Shown here piece after piece: positions 34,604 through 43,176 of a stretch of 64,000 nucleotides of DNA. Origin of the DNA: Vallitalea sp. (lineage in GTDB: Bacteria; Bacillota; Clostridia; Lachnospirales; Vallitaleaceae). The stretch's first letter is position 1. Each line of letters starts with the position of its first letter. The position numbers and the translations under genes are program-made. The stretch spans positions 186,001 through 250,000 of the forward strand of contig NZ_JAOARO010000057.1 in assembly GCF_025211055.1 (NCBI RefSeq), written 5' to 3'. Below the pieces are notes generated by a model. The model made no database searches. It was not told the origin of the DNA and saw only the letters and a list, made by a program, of their open reading frames with translations.

Positions 34604-35944
34604 TCAAAATACTATACTAGAAAATACTTGTTCAAGAATACCTACTAATTCATCTACTTGTTCTTCATTCATAATTAACATAGGTAATAATGTCAACCCT
34701 GATTCAGCATGAGACACTATTAGACCTTTCTTCAATAATTCATACTTCAATATCCCTATCTGTTGTATAGAAAGATGACTATTATTCTTCTTTCCTCTTA
34801 TAAGCTCTATTTGTATAAGACATCCTTTGCCCCATATATCATTGACATTTTTATGATTTATGATGTTTTTACTTAACTTATCCATTAGGTATGAATTAAT
34901 ATGTTTGACATTCTCTCCAATATTAAGTCTTGAATACTCTTCTATGGCAGCTATACATGCCGCACATGATGCTAGGTTTCCTCCCTGAGTAGTTCCATGA
35001 TATAATAATCTATCAGATTGATTATATACTGAATATATCTTTTCATTAAACATAACTGTACCCAAAGGAAGATACCCATTGTTGATTCCTTTAGCCATAC
35101 AAATTATATCTGGTTCAATATTAAGGCTATTACTATATAATGCTTCTCCAGTTCTATAGAACCCTACTGTTACTTCATCTACTGTGATCAAGATATTATA
35201 TTCTGTACACAATCTTTGTACCATTTCAATATATCTGTCAGTAATAATAGATACACCATTAGAAGCTAGAATAGGCTCAATTAAAATACCTGCTATTCTA
35301 TCATGATTCTTAATGATATATTCTTCTATAGCCTGTAATTCCTGATTATCTCTTTCAGTTTCAGATATATTTTTCTGTTCTATCTCAGGATCAAAAAATA
35401 CAATGTCATCTACTAATGGACCATATCCAGCTATATGTTCCCTGCTTAAACCACTTACTCCCATACTTCCATAATGTGTACCGTGATATGAATTATTGAA
35501 ACTAATTATTGTTTTTTTGTCATTACGTTTCCTGATAGTCCAATATTCCCTCATAGTTTTAATAGCCAGTTCTATACTTTCGGAACCTGAACATGTAAAA
35601 AATACTTTCTTCATATCACATTTGCTAAGGGATAGTATCTTATTAGCACAAGCAATGATTATTGGATTAGTATAATAGAAGAGTGAAGTAAATGGTAAGT
35701 CACATAACTGTTTATTTATTGCTGATATTATTCTCTCATTTCCATAACCTAAGGCGATATTCCACAAACCACTTGATGCATCAATATATTTTTTATTGTT
35801 TACATCAAATAGATAGATACCTTCACCACGAACAAAATTACGCATACTGAAATAATCTTTATTGACTGATGAATAGGGGTGCCATATAGGGTACTTGAAA
35901 TCCATATCATGAGATATGACATTCCTTAGATTTAGATTGTTCAT
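34604..35944 (-). CDS. Class III PLP aminotransferase in RiPP operon
   Basis: The start is ATG 35944, 6 nt after GAGGGGG; a frame from 35965 overlaps the previous gene. The 446-residue enzyme has the omega-transaminase build: FTCSGSESIELAIKTMREYW, SYHGTHYGSMGVSG, DEVTVGFYRTG with the PLP-binding Asp, and the Schiff-base Lys in CMAKGINNGYLPLG. Class III enzymes move amino groups onto aldehydes or ketones of omega-amino acids, diamines and similar. One nucleotide separates it from the SPASM gene. A free-standing aminotransferase of this class among three radical SAM genes is uncommon; it may act on a modified side chain or on a small-molecule building block. Confidence 0.9.
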   Translation of the reverse strand: MNNLNLRNVISHDMDFKYPIWHPYSSVNKDYFSMRNFVRGEGIYLFDVNNKKYIDASSGLWNIALGYGNERIISAINKQLCDLPFTSLFYYTNPIIIACANKILSLSKCDMKKVFFTCSGSESIELAIKTMREYWTIRKRNDKKTIISFNNSYHGTHYGSMGVSGLSREHIAGYGPLVDDIVFFDPEIEQKNISETERDNQELQAIEEYIIKNHDRIAGILIEPILASNGVSIITDRYIEMVQRLCTEYNILITVDEVTVGFYRTGEALYSNSLNIEPDIICMAKGINNGYLPLGTVMFNEKIYSVYNQSDRLLYHGTTQGGNLASCAACIAAIEEYSRLNIGENVKHINSYLMDKLSKNIINHKNVNDIWGKGCLIQIELIRGKKNNSHLSIQQIGILKYELLKKGLIVSHAESGLTLLPMLIMNEEQVDELVGILEQVFSSIVF

Positions 35945-35945
35945 G

Positions 35946-37373
35946 TTATGCCCCCTCTTTATCAATGATAGGTCTTGTATAGTTCCATATTATCTCAAGC
36001 ATAGCTTTCATATAATATTCACACAAAGGATCTTCTCCATTAATATTACCTTCATTACCAAGAGCACAAGCTCTACAACCTCCACCACAGAAATATCTCA
36101 TTTTACAATCTTTACATGTTGATATATTGTCTACAGAGTATTTACATGCTACTTCTTTACCTTTTTGCATAATATCTTCCATATCATTTTGCAATATATT
36201 TCCTAATCTATATTCTCCGTGTTGAAGAGAAGGACATGGATACACATTATTGTCACTGCTGATACTTATAGTACCGCATCCTAGACTACAATTAGTAACT
36301 TTATGCCTATTAATGACTTTCTTTGATTGATCCGCTGCCATGGATAATTCAACATATTTTCTCTTCTTATCCTCTTCTAGGAAAAACTCTTCTGTCTCTC
36401 TAATATAATGAATACGTCTATTGATTCTTTCCATGTTTCTCATGAATTCACTTACATTTGTTTCATATTCATCAGGATCTGATTCAATGACTGGTTTGTT
36501 CTCTACCCCTCTGCCGACAGGCATTAATCTAGTCAGATGAATACTATCTATATCATGTTCATATGCAAACTTTGGTATCTCCGGCAGATTACTTATATTA
36601 TATTTAGTAGGTGTGAACGAAATAATCAATCTCTTAATGTTAAATTCTCTAGCTAATTTCAAGCTTTTTAGCATCTTATCAAAGGAACCTTTACCTCTTG
36701 TTCTTTCATGATATTCTGCTTGGGTACCATCAACAGATACTTGTAATGAATGGATATTAGGTAATACTTCCTTATATATTTCATTACCAACAGTACCATT
36801 AGTTATTATTACAATATTCTTGTATTCTAGTTCATTCAATCTTTTTGTCAATGTTGGTAACCCTTTAAATAGAAATGGTTCTCCACCACTTATTAAAACT
36901 GTGCTACGATAATCTTTCGGTATTTTTTCTAAAAAACCTATTACAGCATCAATATCTACCTCTTCTTGCTCCACATCAGCACATGTTGAATTGGAATAAC
37001 AAAATGGACATCTTAGATTACATTTTTCTGTAACATGTATCCATACATCATTAGGATACTCTGCAGAAGCTGGTTCCAAAATAGTCTTGGAATGACCTGA
37101 TTCCAATAACAATTCTTTATTGATAGCTTCTTTCAAGAAATCGCTGAATTGTTCTTTTAGAAAATCAGTTCCAAAGGAATATAATACTGATATTTGTTGT
37201 ATAACGTTTCGTAAAGTTTCTTTTCCATCACATCTTTTCAATATTTCTTTTCCAGTGGAATTGGTTCTAAGCCAATTGACATTATTATAATCAATAAACA
37301 AATATTTATTATCTCTTTCTATTATTTCAAACTCATTATCCAATGTATAGATTTTATCATAATCTAAGTTCAT
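35946..37373 (-). CDS. Radical SAM/SPASM peptide maturase with N-terminal PqqD-like RRE
   Basis: The 475-residue protein starts with a winged-helix peptide-binding domain like PqqD (about residues 10-95, with RTNSTGKEILKRCDGKETL). Next comes the radical SAM core with Cys118, Cys122 and Cys125 (CNLRCPFC) and SGGEPFL near 166. The C-terminal SPASM domain holds CSLGCGTISIS, PCPSL and CKDCKMRYFCGGGCRACA. This order is typical of RiPP maturases that bind a leader peptide and make C-S, C-C or C-O cross-links. The likely substrate is the five-Cys peptide encoded upstream. The gene overlaps the 71-codon gene before it by 17 nt. Confidence 0.93.
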   Translation of the reverse strand: MNLDYDKIYTLDNEFEIIERDNKYLFIDYNNVNWLRTNSTGKEILKRCDGKETLRNVIQQISVLYSFGTDFLKEQFSDFLKEAINKELLLESGHSKTILEPASAEYPNDVWIHVTEKCNLRCPFCYSNSTCADVEQEEVDIDAVIGFLEKIPKDYRSTVLISGGEPFLFKGLPTLTKRLNELEYKNIVIITNGTVGNEIYKEVLPNIHSLQVSVDGTQAEYHERTRGKGSFDKMLKSLKLAREFNIKRLIISFTPTKYNISNLPEIPKFAYEHDIDSIHLTRLMPVGRGVENKPVIESDPDEYETNVSEFMRNMERINRRIHYIRETEEFFLEEDKKRKYVELSMAADQSKKVINRHKVTNCSLGCGTISISSDNNVYPCPSLQHGEYRLGNILQNDMEDIMQKGKEVACKYSVDNISTCKDCKMRYFCGGGCRACALGNEGNINGEDPLCEYYMKAMLEIIWNYTRPIIDKEGA

Positions 37374-37572
37374 GTTTTATATCCTTCCCTTCAACTTTTT
37401 TTCCATCTGGATATATGATAGTCTTTATTTCATCAATGGGACACCATATCTTGATATCTGATTTTGGGCTGGTCTTCAATAATGCTCCCTTTTCATTTAA
37501 CAGGTTATTAGTAACTATTTCTCCGCAAAAACTCAAGTTGGATGTAGTTCTTAGAATTATTTTATTTATCAT
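37357..37572 (-). CDS. Small hypothetical protein, translationally coupled in RiPP operon
   Basis: An ATG at 37572 overlaps the stop of the upstream radical SAM gene as ATGA and gives 71 residues. A GTG at 37581 is an alternative start. The protein is charged and probably beta-rich, with two Cys (LSFCGEIV, IKIWCPIDEI) and a central GKKVEGKD turn. No family is recognised. Tight coupling on both sides shows that it is a real gene. It may be a second modified peptide, a small adaptor or a chaperone. Confidence 0.6.
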   Translation of the reverse strand: MINKIILRTTSNLSFCGEIVTNNLLNEKGALLKTSPKSDIKIWCPIDEIKTIIYPDGKKVEGKDIKHELRL

Positions 37573-38927
37573 TTTATCCACTCTCTTTTCAAACTTTCTA
37601 TTTTTACAGCTCTAGCTAGATATTTAGATGATTTATAGAATATTTCCCTTTGATCGTTAACAGTAAAATTATCAGTTTTAACAATAGGATCCAATAAAGA
37701 ATATTGTTTGTATCTGTCAGCAGTTATTTCTAATCCAAGTTCATCTTTATGCGTATGCTGCCACGTTCCAGGAAAAGGAGTATTAAATGACAGTGCAATT
37801 TCGGCTCTATATTTTTCATACATCTCTTTTATAAATAAATATGTTTCTTCCATGGTGTCTTTGGTATCACAGAAATGACCTACCATGAAAGATAGACAAA
37901 GGAATATCTTTTTCTTGTAAGTATAATCAATTATTTTTCGTGCTTTAGTAAGATCTATTCCTTTTCTAATGCTATCCAAAACTTCTTGACTGGCACTTTC
38001 AATACCATATTGTATAGCAATACATTTATTTTCTGACATAAGATTGAGTAATTCTTCTGACATCACGTCTATTCTTGATTCACAATGCCAATAGATGTCA
38101 GGGTCATATTCACTCATTAGTTCAGTGAATTTTTTAACTCTATCAGGAATAGCCGTGAATGTATCATCAACAATATATATTTTCATTACTTTTGTATTTA
38201 ATAGTGCTCTCATCATAACTATTTCCATAAATACGTTTTCTATGTTTCTTACTCTGTATGTAGCTCCAGATAATGTAGTTGCTGAACAATAAATGCATCT
38301 ACCAGGACATCCTCTGCTTGTAAATATGTTTATTATTTCTTTATACTTTGATAGATCTACCAAATCTCTTTTTACTAGTGGGGCGATATCCAGATCTGCA
38401 CACTGTTTTCTAAGCTTATTCTTAATAATCCTTCCATCTCTTTTAAAAACTAATCCGTCTATATCATCCAGCTTTATGAGATACTCATTGCTTTCTATGG
38501 CTTCAACCAATTCAAGCATGGTTGATTCCCCTTCTTTTCTAATAATATAATCAACATATTGAGATTCCATGCCATCTTCTGGTACAAGTGTGGGATGAGG
38601 TCCACCTAATACAATTGGTACATGGGGATAAACGGATTTTATTTTTTCAGCAAATAGTTTTGCTAAATCAATATTTTCTGTGTACACCGAAATACCAATT
38701 AAAATTGGCTGCAGCTGTTCAATATTGTTAATTACCTCTTTGAAAGGCATTCTATGATAACACAGATCAATTACAGTTGCTAAGTAGCCATTAAGTTCCA
38801 ACCATGTTCCAAGTGAAATCAGACCTAAAGATGGATTATATTGTGTATCACTAGAAAAATCTTTTTGTAAATAAGTTTGAATTGGTAGATTAATCAGTAG
38901 AATGTTATTCGTATTGTAACCACCCAT
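37569..38927 (-). CDS. B12-binding-domain radical SAM protein
   Basis: The 452-residue protein has an N-terminal B12-binding-type Rossmann domain (PSLGLISLGTWLELNGY, then VLGGPHPTLVPE near 106) without a DxHxxG. The radical SAM domain has Cys207, Cys211 and Cys214 (GCPGRCIYC). Proteins of this class include methyltransferases at unreactive carbons and various ring-forming enzymes. It begins inside the end of the PqqD-like gene (23-nt overlap), which suggests that the small RRE protein serves this enzyme as its peptide-recognition partner. Confidence 0.9.
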   Translation of the reverse strand: MGGYNTNNILLINLPIQTYLQKDFSSDTQYNPSLGLISLGTWLELNGYLATVIDLCYHRMPFKEVINNIEQLQPILIGISVYTENIDLAKLFAEKIKSVYPHVPIVLGGPHPTLVPEDGMESQYVDYIIRKEGESTMLELVEAIESNEYLIKLDDIDGLVFKRDGRIIKNKLRKQCADLDIAPLVKRDLVDLSKYKEIINIFTSRGCPGRCIYCSATTLSGATYRVRNIENVFMEIVMMRALLNTKVMKIYIVDDTFTAIPDRVKKFTELMSEYDPDIYWHCESRIDVMSEELLNLMSENKCIAIQYGIESASQEVLDSIRKGIDLTKARKIIDYTYKKKIFLCLSFMVGHFCDTKDTMEETYLFIKEMYEKYRAEIALSFNTPFPGTWQHTHKDELGLEITADRYKQYSLLDPIVKTDNFTVNDQREIFYKSSKYLARAVKIESLKREWIK

Positions 38928-39207
38928 CTATCTCATCCTCTTTCATATTAATAATGTTATTGTCAATCAATAATTGTATTGATTCCTCAACTATTTCTTC
39001 AATACAATGAGGTTCGTCAGTATCTTTATATTCATTTATCAAAATATTATTGATATCATCAATAGTATTTATACCATTGATTAATTCAAGCACAAGTTTT
39101 ACTGATTTATTGAGAAGTAATTTTTCAAAATTGTTATTGACTACCGCATAATCCCCCTCCCCCTTCCAATTGATTGTTTTAACTTCTGGTACCAAATTCT
39201 TATCCAT
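38905..39207 (-). CDS. Stand-alone PqqD-like RiPP recognition element
   Basis: The 100-residue protein has the PqqD pattern: a short strand pair (GDYAVVNN, NFEKLLLN), helices ending in SVKLVLELINGINTIDDINNIL, and a C-terminal helix bundle (EEIVEESIQLLIDNNII). Such domains bind leader peptides for RiPP enzymes. AGGAGG is 5 nt from the ATG. It is the second RRE of the operon; the other is fused to the SPASM enzyme, so two modification steps may each have their own recognition module. Confidence 0.8.
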   Translation of the reverse strand: MDKNLVPEVKTINWKGEGDYAVVNNNFEKLLLNKSVKLVLELINGINTIDDINNILINEYKDTDEPHCIEEIVEESIQLLIDNNIINMKEDEIDGWLQYE

Positions 39208-39231
39208 AATATCCTCCTATCCATGAATCCA

Positions 39232-40053
39232 TTAATTTACAAATAGTAATATCAAATTTAGGAATGTCCCATTTATGACTGCATGAAAAACAATACATGG
39301 GATAATACTTTTAGTTCTTTCTATTATCAAACAATTAGTTATTCCTAAAACCATGATAGCAATTAGATTATAGATTGCTCCCATGGAATAATTGCTAAAC
39401 GCATTATTAACTAGTGACATATGCCAAAATGTGAATATAAGTGAAGTTATGATTGTAGAACTAGTCTTACCGATTATATTATTTAAAAAATTATATAAGA
39501 ACCCTCTAAAAAACAACTCTTCCAATAAAGCTGCCATAAAAATAAATTGAAATATATTCTTAATGAGATTATCAGGCGAAATATAATTATAGGCTCCAAC
39601 AATAATTCTTACTATACTAGTTATAATATTGGGTAGACATATAAGTATTGTAAATAGACCTATCTTAGAATTGATCTTCCACATATTTTTAAAGTATAAT
39701 GGTTGTCTTATTATCATGTAAACAATAGGTATTATAAAATAATAAGCAAGTATATATGATGATATTAGATTAATCCCATTTATGACTAATCCTTCATTAA
39801 AATAACCTAAGTCAAGTAAAATTGTAATGAGATAACATCCTATTATGCTAAATATTATATATATGCTATCCATCCATTGTATGTTATCTTTTTTTATGTA
39901 TACTTCTTCATTGAATTTCATCAATAATAATATACTGATTGCTGCAATTAAGAATAGCAAACCATATTTATCAACATAAAAGTATGAAATAATATATAGT
40001 ATAATATAGATATAATCATCTTTAGTTTTTATTTGTTTTATAGCTTTTTGTAT
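39232..40053 (-). CDS. CPBP (Abi/CaaX-type) intramembrane protease
   Basis: The C-terminal half shows the three CPBP motifs: EELFFRGFLYNFL, FWHMSL and HAVINGTF, with Glu-Glu, His and His/Asn as the metalloprotease centre. Some seven or eight membrane helices are present. The first usual start codon is TTG at 39960, which lacks a ribosome-binding site. The frame is open to 40053, where GAGGTGATG stands before an ATA codon; that start would add an N-terminal helix and give 273 residues. In peptide clusters, CPBP proteases cut leaders or give immunity. It lies directly after the precursor gene, which lacks any other visible peptidase partner. Confidence 0.82.
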   Translation of the reverse strand: MQKAIKQIKTKDDYIYIILYIISYFYVDKYGLLFLIAAISILLLMKFNEEVYIKKDNIQWMDSIYIIFSIIGCYLITILLDLGYFNEGLVINGINLISSYILAYYFIIPIVYMIIRQPLYFKNMWKINSKIGLFTILICLPNIITSIVRIIVGAYNYISPDNLIKNIFQFIFMAALLEELFFRGFLYNFLNNIIGKTSSTIITSLIFTFWHMSLVNNAFSNYSMGAIYNLIAIMVLGITNCLIIERTKSIIPCIVFHAVINGTFLNLILLFVN

Positions 40054-40092
40054 AAATCATCACCTCGTATTCTTGAAAACGTTCTTTACATT

Positions 40093-40121
40093 ACTCTCAG
40101 GATAAATGTAATCCTGAGAGT
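40093..40121 (-). terminator. Strong hairpin downstream of the precursor gene
   Basis: ACTCTCAGGAT and ATCCTGAGAGT form a perfect 11-bp stem with a 7-nt loop, 20 nt after the stop of the Cys-rich peptide gene. No T-run follows on the minus strand, so it probably acts as a partial terminator or 3' stabiliser, raising precursor mRNA over that of the enzymes. Confidence 0.65.
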
Positions 40122-40140
40122 ATGTGTAATCAGCTAGTCA

Positions 40141-40398
40141 TTATGTTATTGCAATACCTACTGTAACACCTGTTCCTACAGCAGCACCACCTGCTCCTAT
40201 TCCCAATGTCCATCCACATCCTGAACCATAGCTTGAATCTATACAGTTATCACCTGATACAGGATGACATGAATAGTCACTACTACAAGTAGCTCTACTA
40301 ATTACATGAGAATTGTATCCACTACCGCATCCATTCAAACCCATGAACATATTTGTAGAAGCATTAGGCATTTTAATTATGTTAGGTTTTGGTAACAT
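40141..40398 (-). CDS. Five-cysteine, Gly-rich precursor-like peptide (putative RiPP precursor)
   Basis: The 85-residue peptide starts after a very strong GGAAGGAGGTG site. Residues 1-23 (MLPKPNIIKMPNASTN and following) could be a leader. Residues 24-61 hold Cys24, Cys38, Cys44, Cys52 and Cys61 among Ser, Asp, Tyr and Gly. The tail 62-85 is hydrophobic and Gly-rich (LGIGAGGAAVGTGVTVGIAI), like a membrane-inserting bacteriocin end. It has no signal peptide. It is surrounded by an exporter, a CPBP protease, two RREs and three radical SAM enzymes, and is followed by a hairpin. Identity as the substrate is inferred from context and composition; the cleavage site is unknown. Confidence 0.75.
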   Translation of the reverse strand: MLPKPNIIKMPNASTNMFMGLNGCGSGYNSHVISRATCSSDYSCHPVSGDNCIDSSYGSGCGWTLGIGAGGAAVGTGVTVGIAIT

Positions 40399-40497
40399 AT
40401 CACTGCACCTCCTTCCTTACATAATTTCATAAGATTATCAAATGAATATATATGTACACTATTAAAAAGATAATATTACGAAACTATGTTTATTAAC

Positions 40498-40526
40498 TAA
40501 TCTTAATTTATATATAAGGATTAGCT
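40498..40526 (-). other. Hairpin in the precursor leader region
   Basis: CTAATCCTTA and TAAGATTAG pair with one bulged base around an AT-rich loop, between the stop of the 142-residue protein gene and the precursor. It may separate the exporter mRNA from the precursor mRNA. No T-run follows. Confidence 0.35.
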
Positions 40527-40548
40527 AGCAATGAATAGAACCATTAAT

Positions 40549-40977
40549 TTATAGACCAGATTTTTCAAGTAGTATGGACAGCAGACTTTTTTCATCCTTA
40601 CTCACTTGAAATTCATATAATTTGTCTGGATCAAATGTATTGACATTTGGTTGAAACTGTATCTTATATCTAATAACATCTCCTTCTTCAAGACCAAGTT
40701 CACATTCACTTTTTTCAATTATTTTCCCTTCATATTCACTATCCAAATAAAAGTCATATGTCAGAAATGAAAGTATCTCATTAACTTCTCCTAAACTATT
40801 ATCGTTAAGGATATTAGTCATAAAATATGTATCTTCACCGCTTCCAAAGAATTTACCATTAACAATGTATCTCTCTTGTATTTTCAGCATATTCAGACCT
40901 ATCAAGAAAAGACAGGTTAGTATAAAACAAAGTACAAACAATACTTTAACTGCTATAATCATTTTTTTATTATCCAA
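40549..40977 (-). CDS. Membrane-anchored protein of unknown function next to exporter
   Basis: The 142-residue protein has a single N-terminal membrane segment (VLFVLCFILTCLFLIGLNML, about 12-31), then an outside domain of about 110 residues with many acidic residues and no Cys pair. It overlaps the exporter gene by 8 nt and precedes the precursor. Position suggests an accessory of export, in the manner of short HlyD-like proteins, or an immunity protein. No family match is recognised. Confidence 0.6.
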   Translation of the reverse strand: MDNKKMIIAVKVLFVLCFILTCLFLIGLNMLKIQERYIVNGKFFGSGEDTYFMTNILNDNSLGEVNEILSFLTYDFYLDSEYEGKIIEKSECELGLEEGDVIRYKIQFQPNVNTFDPDKLYEFQVSKDEKSLLSILLEKSGL

Positions 40978-42703
40978 TGCTTTTCCCCCTATCCAATAAT
41001 TCCTTGTATGTCTCTGACTTTCTCATAAGCTCATCACTACTTCCAATAGCTTCAATATTACCTTCTTTCAATACACAGATGTTATTCATTCCTTTTATCA
41101 AGTCCAAGTTATGAATTATAAATATTATTGTTTTATCATGGAATTCTCTTAATATATTATTGTATATCTTACTTTCCAATTTTTTATCAAGATTAGAAAA
41201 TGATTCATCAAAAATGTATATGTCAGAATTTCTGAGAAGACTTCTTGCTATACATATTCTTTGTTTCTGTCCACTTGATAGGTTGAACCCATTTTCTCCA
41301 ATTATAGTTTGTATTCCGTTGGACAATTGAATGATAAAATCTTGTATATGACATAACTCCAGTATTTTCTGAAAATAACTTTCTTCCACATTCCTGTTTC
41401 CATATAATATGTTATCTTTGATACTGCCATTTATCAAATATCCTTCTTGAAATACTACACTGATTTTTTGCCTGAGTTTATAAATATTTATATTTTTTAT
41501 GTTCTTATTTCCTATTATGATATTTCCTTTGTCTTCTTCAATATCGTACAAACGTATTAGTAAATTGGATATGGTTGATTTCCCTTCTCCACTTTCACCG
41601 ATTATTGCATATTTACCACCTTTTTTAAATTGTAATGAAAGGTTCTTTATTACATCAATATCACTATCTTCTTCATATTTGAAACTAAGGTTGTCCACAA
41701 TGATATCAGAACCTTCTATAGTTTCATTTAATGATAGGTTGTCCTCTTCCTTCATATTGAAAATGGATTCTATCCTACCAAATGCCACCATGACATTCTG
41801 TATATTAATATTTAGATTTATAAGTGCATTAGAAAATTGATTGAATCTTTCAACCAAAGTATCAAAAACAAAGAATACCCCTACGGTCATATTTCCCTTA
41901 TATATCTCATATATAGCAATAATGAAAATGAGCATAGAGCTTACAAAAGACACTAGGGATACAAAACTGCTATGTTTAAAAATTATTAAGAACCTATCAT
42001 AACTTAGGTGAATAATTTTTTTTAATAAACTATCGTATTCCAGGGAATTGGCTTCTTCTTTACTGTAAGCCTTAATTATTTTTATACTAGACATAATTTG
42101 TTTTAGAAAACTAATATGTACAGAGGCTTTTTCTCTAATCTCTTCTTGATTGATTTTAACTTTTTTAGCATATCTTGTTGATATATATGTCTGGATAAGA
42201 ACTGAGATTATGCCTATCAACGATAATTTCCAGCTGAAATAGAACATGACAAGAGCTGTAATTATAACATTCGTAAAATTATTTATTATAGAAATGATAG
42301 TATCTGTCATGAATCCAGTTACTGTACTAACATCATCAATGCTTTTACTTACTACATCACCTACTTTGATATTTTCCAAAACATGTAGTTTACATTTTTG
42401 CAGGTGATTCACTAAATCATTTCTAATATTTTTAGCAATGGATTGATTAACATATAAATTGAGATAACCATTACAAAATGACATCAAAAGATTAATTATA
42501 TAAAAGAATAAGAATATGCCTATTACATAATTTAATAATTCAACTTCTTTTAGAATTAAAACTCTATCTATGATAACTTTGAATAATAGTGGGTTCACTA
42601 AAGATATCAATGAACTTAGCCCTAGAATAATAAAAATCATAACTTCATAATTTATAAATGGTTTTAGATATTTGACATATTTCCTTAGATAATCTTTTAG
42701 CAT
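40970..42703 (-). CDS. ABC exporter (fused membrane and ATPase domains) of RiPP operon
   Basis: The 577-residue protein has a six-helix type-1 exporter domain (about 1-310) and an ATPase domain with Walker A GESGEGKST, signature LSSGQKQRICIARS, Walker B IYIFDES and a switch His in IIHNL. It lacks the N-terminal C39 peptidase domain of bacteriocin exporters such as LanT, so leader removal must come from another protein, perhaps the CPBP protease. It is the first gene of the operon. GGAGC stands before the ATG at modest strength. Confidence 0.92.
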   Translation of the reverse strand: MLKDYLRKYVKYLKPFINYEVMIFIILGLSSLISLVNPLLFKVIIDRVLILKEVELLNYVIGIFLFFYIINLLMSFCNGYLNLYVNQSIAKNIRNDLVNHLQKCKLHVLENIKVGDVVSKSIDDVSTVTGFMTDTIISIINNFTNVIITALVMFYFSWKLSLIGIISVLIQTYISTRYAKKVKINQEEIREKASVHISFLKQIMSSIKIIKAYSKEEANSLEYDSLLKKIIHLSYDRFLIIFKHSSFVSLVSFVSSMLIFIIAIYEIYKGNMTVGVFFVFDTLVERFNQFSNALINLNINIQNVMVAFGRIESIFNMKEEDNLSLNETIEGSDIIVDNLSFKYEEDSDIDVIKNLSLQFKKGGKYAIIGESGEGKSTISNLLIRLYDIEEDKGNIIIGNKNIKNINIYKLRQKISVVFQEGYLINGSIKDNILYGNRNVEESYFQKILELCHIQDFIIQLSNGIQTIIGENGFNLSSGQKQRICIARSLLRNSDIYIFDESFSNLDKKLESKIYNNILREFHDKTIIFIIHNLDLIKGMNNICVLKEGNIEAIGSSDELMRKSETYKELLDRGKSIG

Positions 42704-43176
42704 ATATAAACAGCTCCATTCATCACTTTAACTTTTCGTTATTTTAAATAATATATTTTTATATTATGATTTAATATTTTATTATTAACATTTTATTAAT
42801 TATTATATTATATTATTATCAAATAATTTTCCGTATAATTTTATGTTTAACCCATATAAAATACTAATTAATTATTAAAAATAGATTGTTCATTTTGGAA
42901 TTATATTAGCAAACCCAGAGATGTTAATTGAAACAGATTATATTCTAAATTTTCTTATATATTTATTATATTTCATTTTTCAAAATAATACAAGCATTAT
43001 TTATTGTATATTTCTATAAATTTATGTATTTTTATATACTTTTTATGATTTTTTTGTAATATTAAGTTCTCTAGGTTTATTATATAAACTAAAAAAATTC
43101 TTGAAAACCTCTATTAAAAAAACCTAGCTAGAGCTTAATATGCTCTGGCTAGGCAAGTATTTTTCAATAATGTTTC
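42704..43176. other. AT-rich upstream region of RiPP operon
   Basis: The 473-bp gap is extremely AT-rich and holds no supported gene. It contains the terminator of the sugar transporter operon at 43115-43153 and must contain the promoter of the RiPP operon. ATACAA-N10-TTGTAT near 42988-43010 is a weak inverted repeat. TATAAT-like boxes are too many to choose from. Confidence 0.45.
43115..43153 (-). terminator. Terminator of the sugar ABC transporter operon
   Basis: On the minus strand CCTAGCCAGAGC and GCTCTAGCTAGG form a 12-bp stem (one G-U) with a 7-nt loop, followed by a run of T. It is 24 nt after the stop of the binding-protein gene. Confidence 0.9.

Noticed and set aside
40970..42703. 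Peptidase-containing (C39) bacteriocin exporter
   Set aside because: The protein begins directly with the membrane domain and has no N-terminal Cys protease motif.
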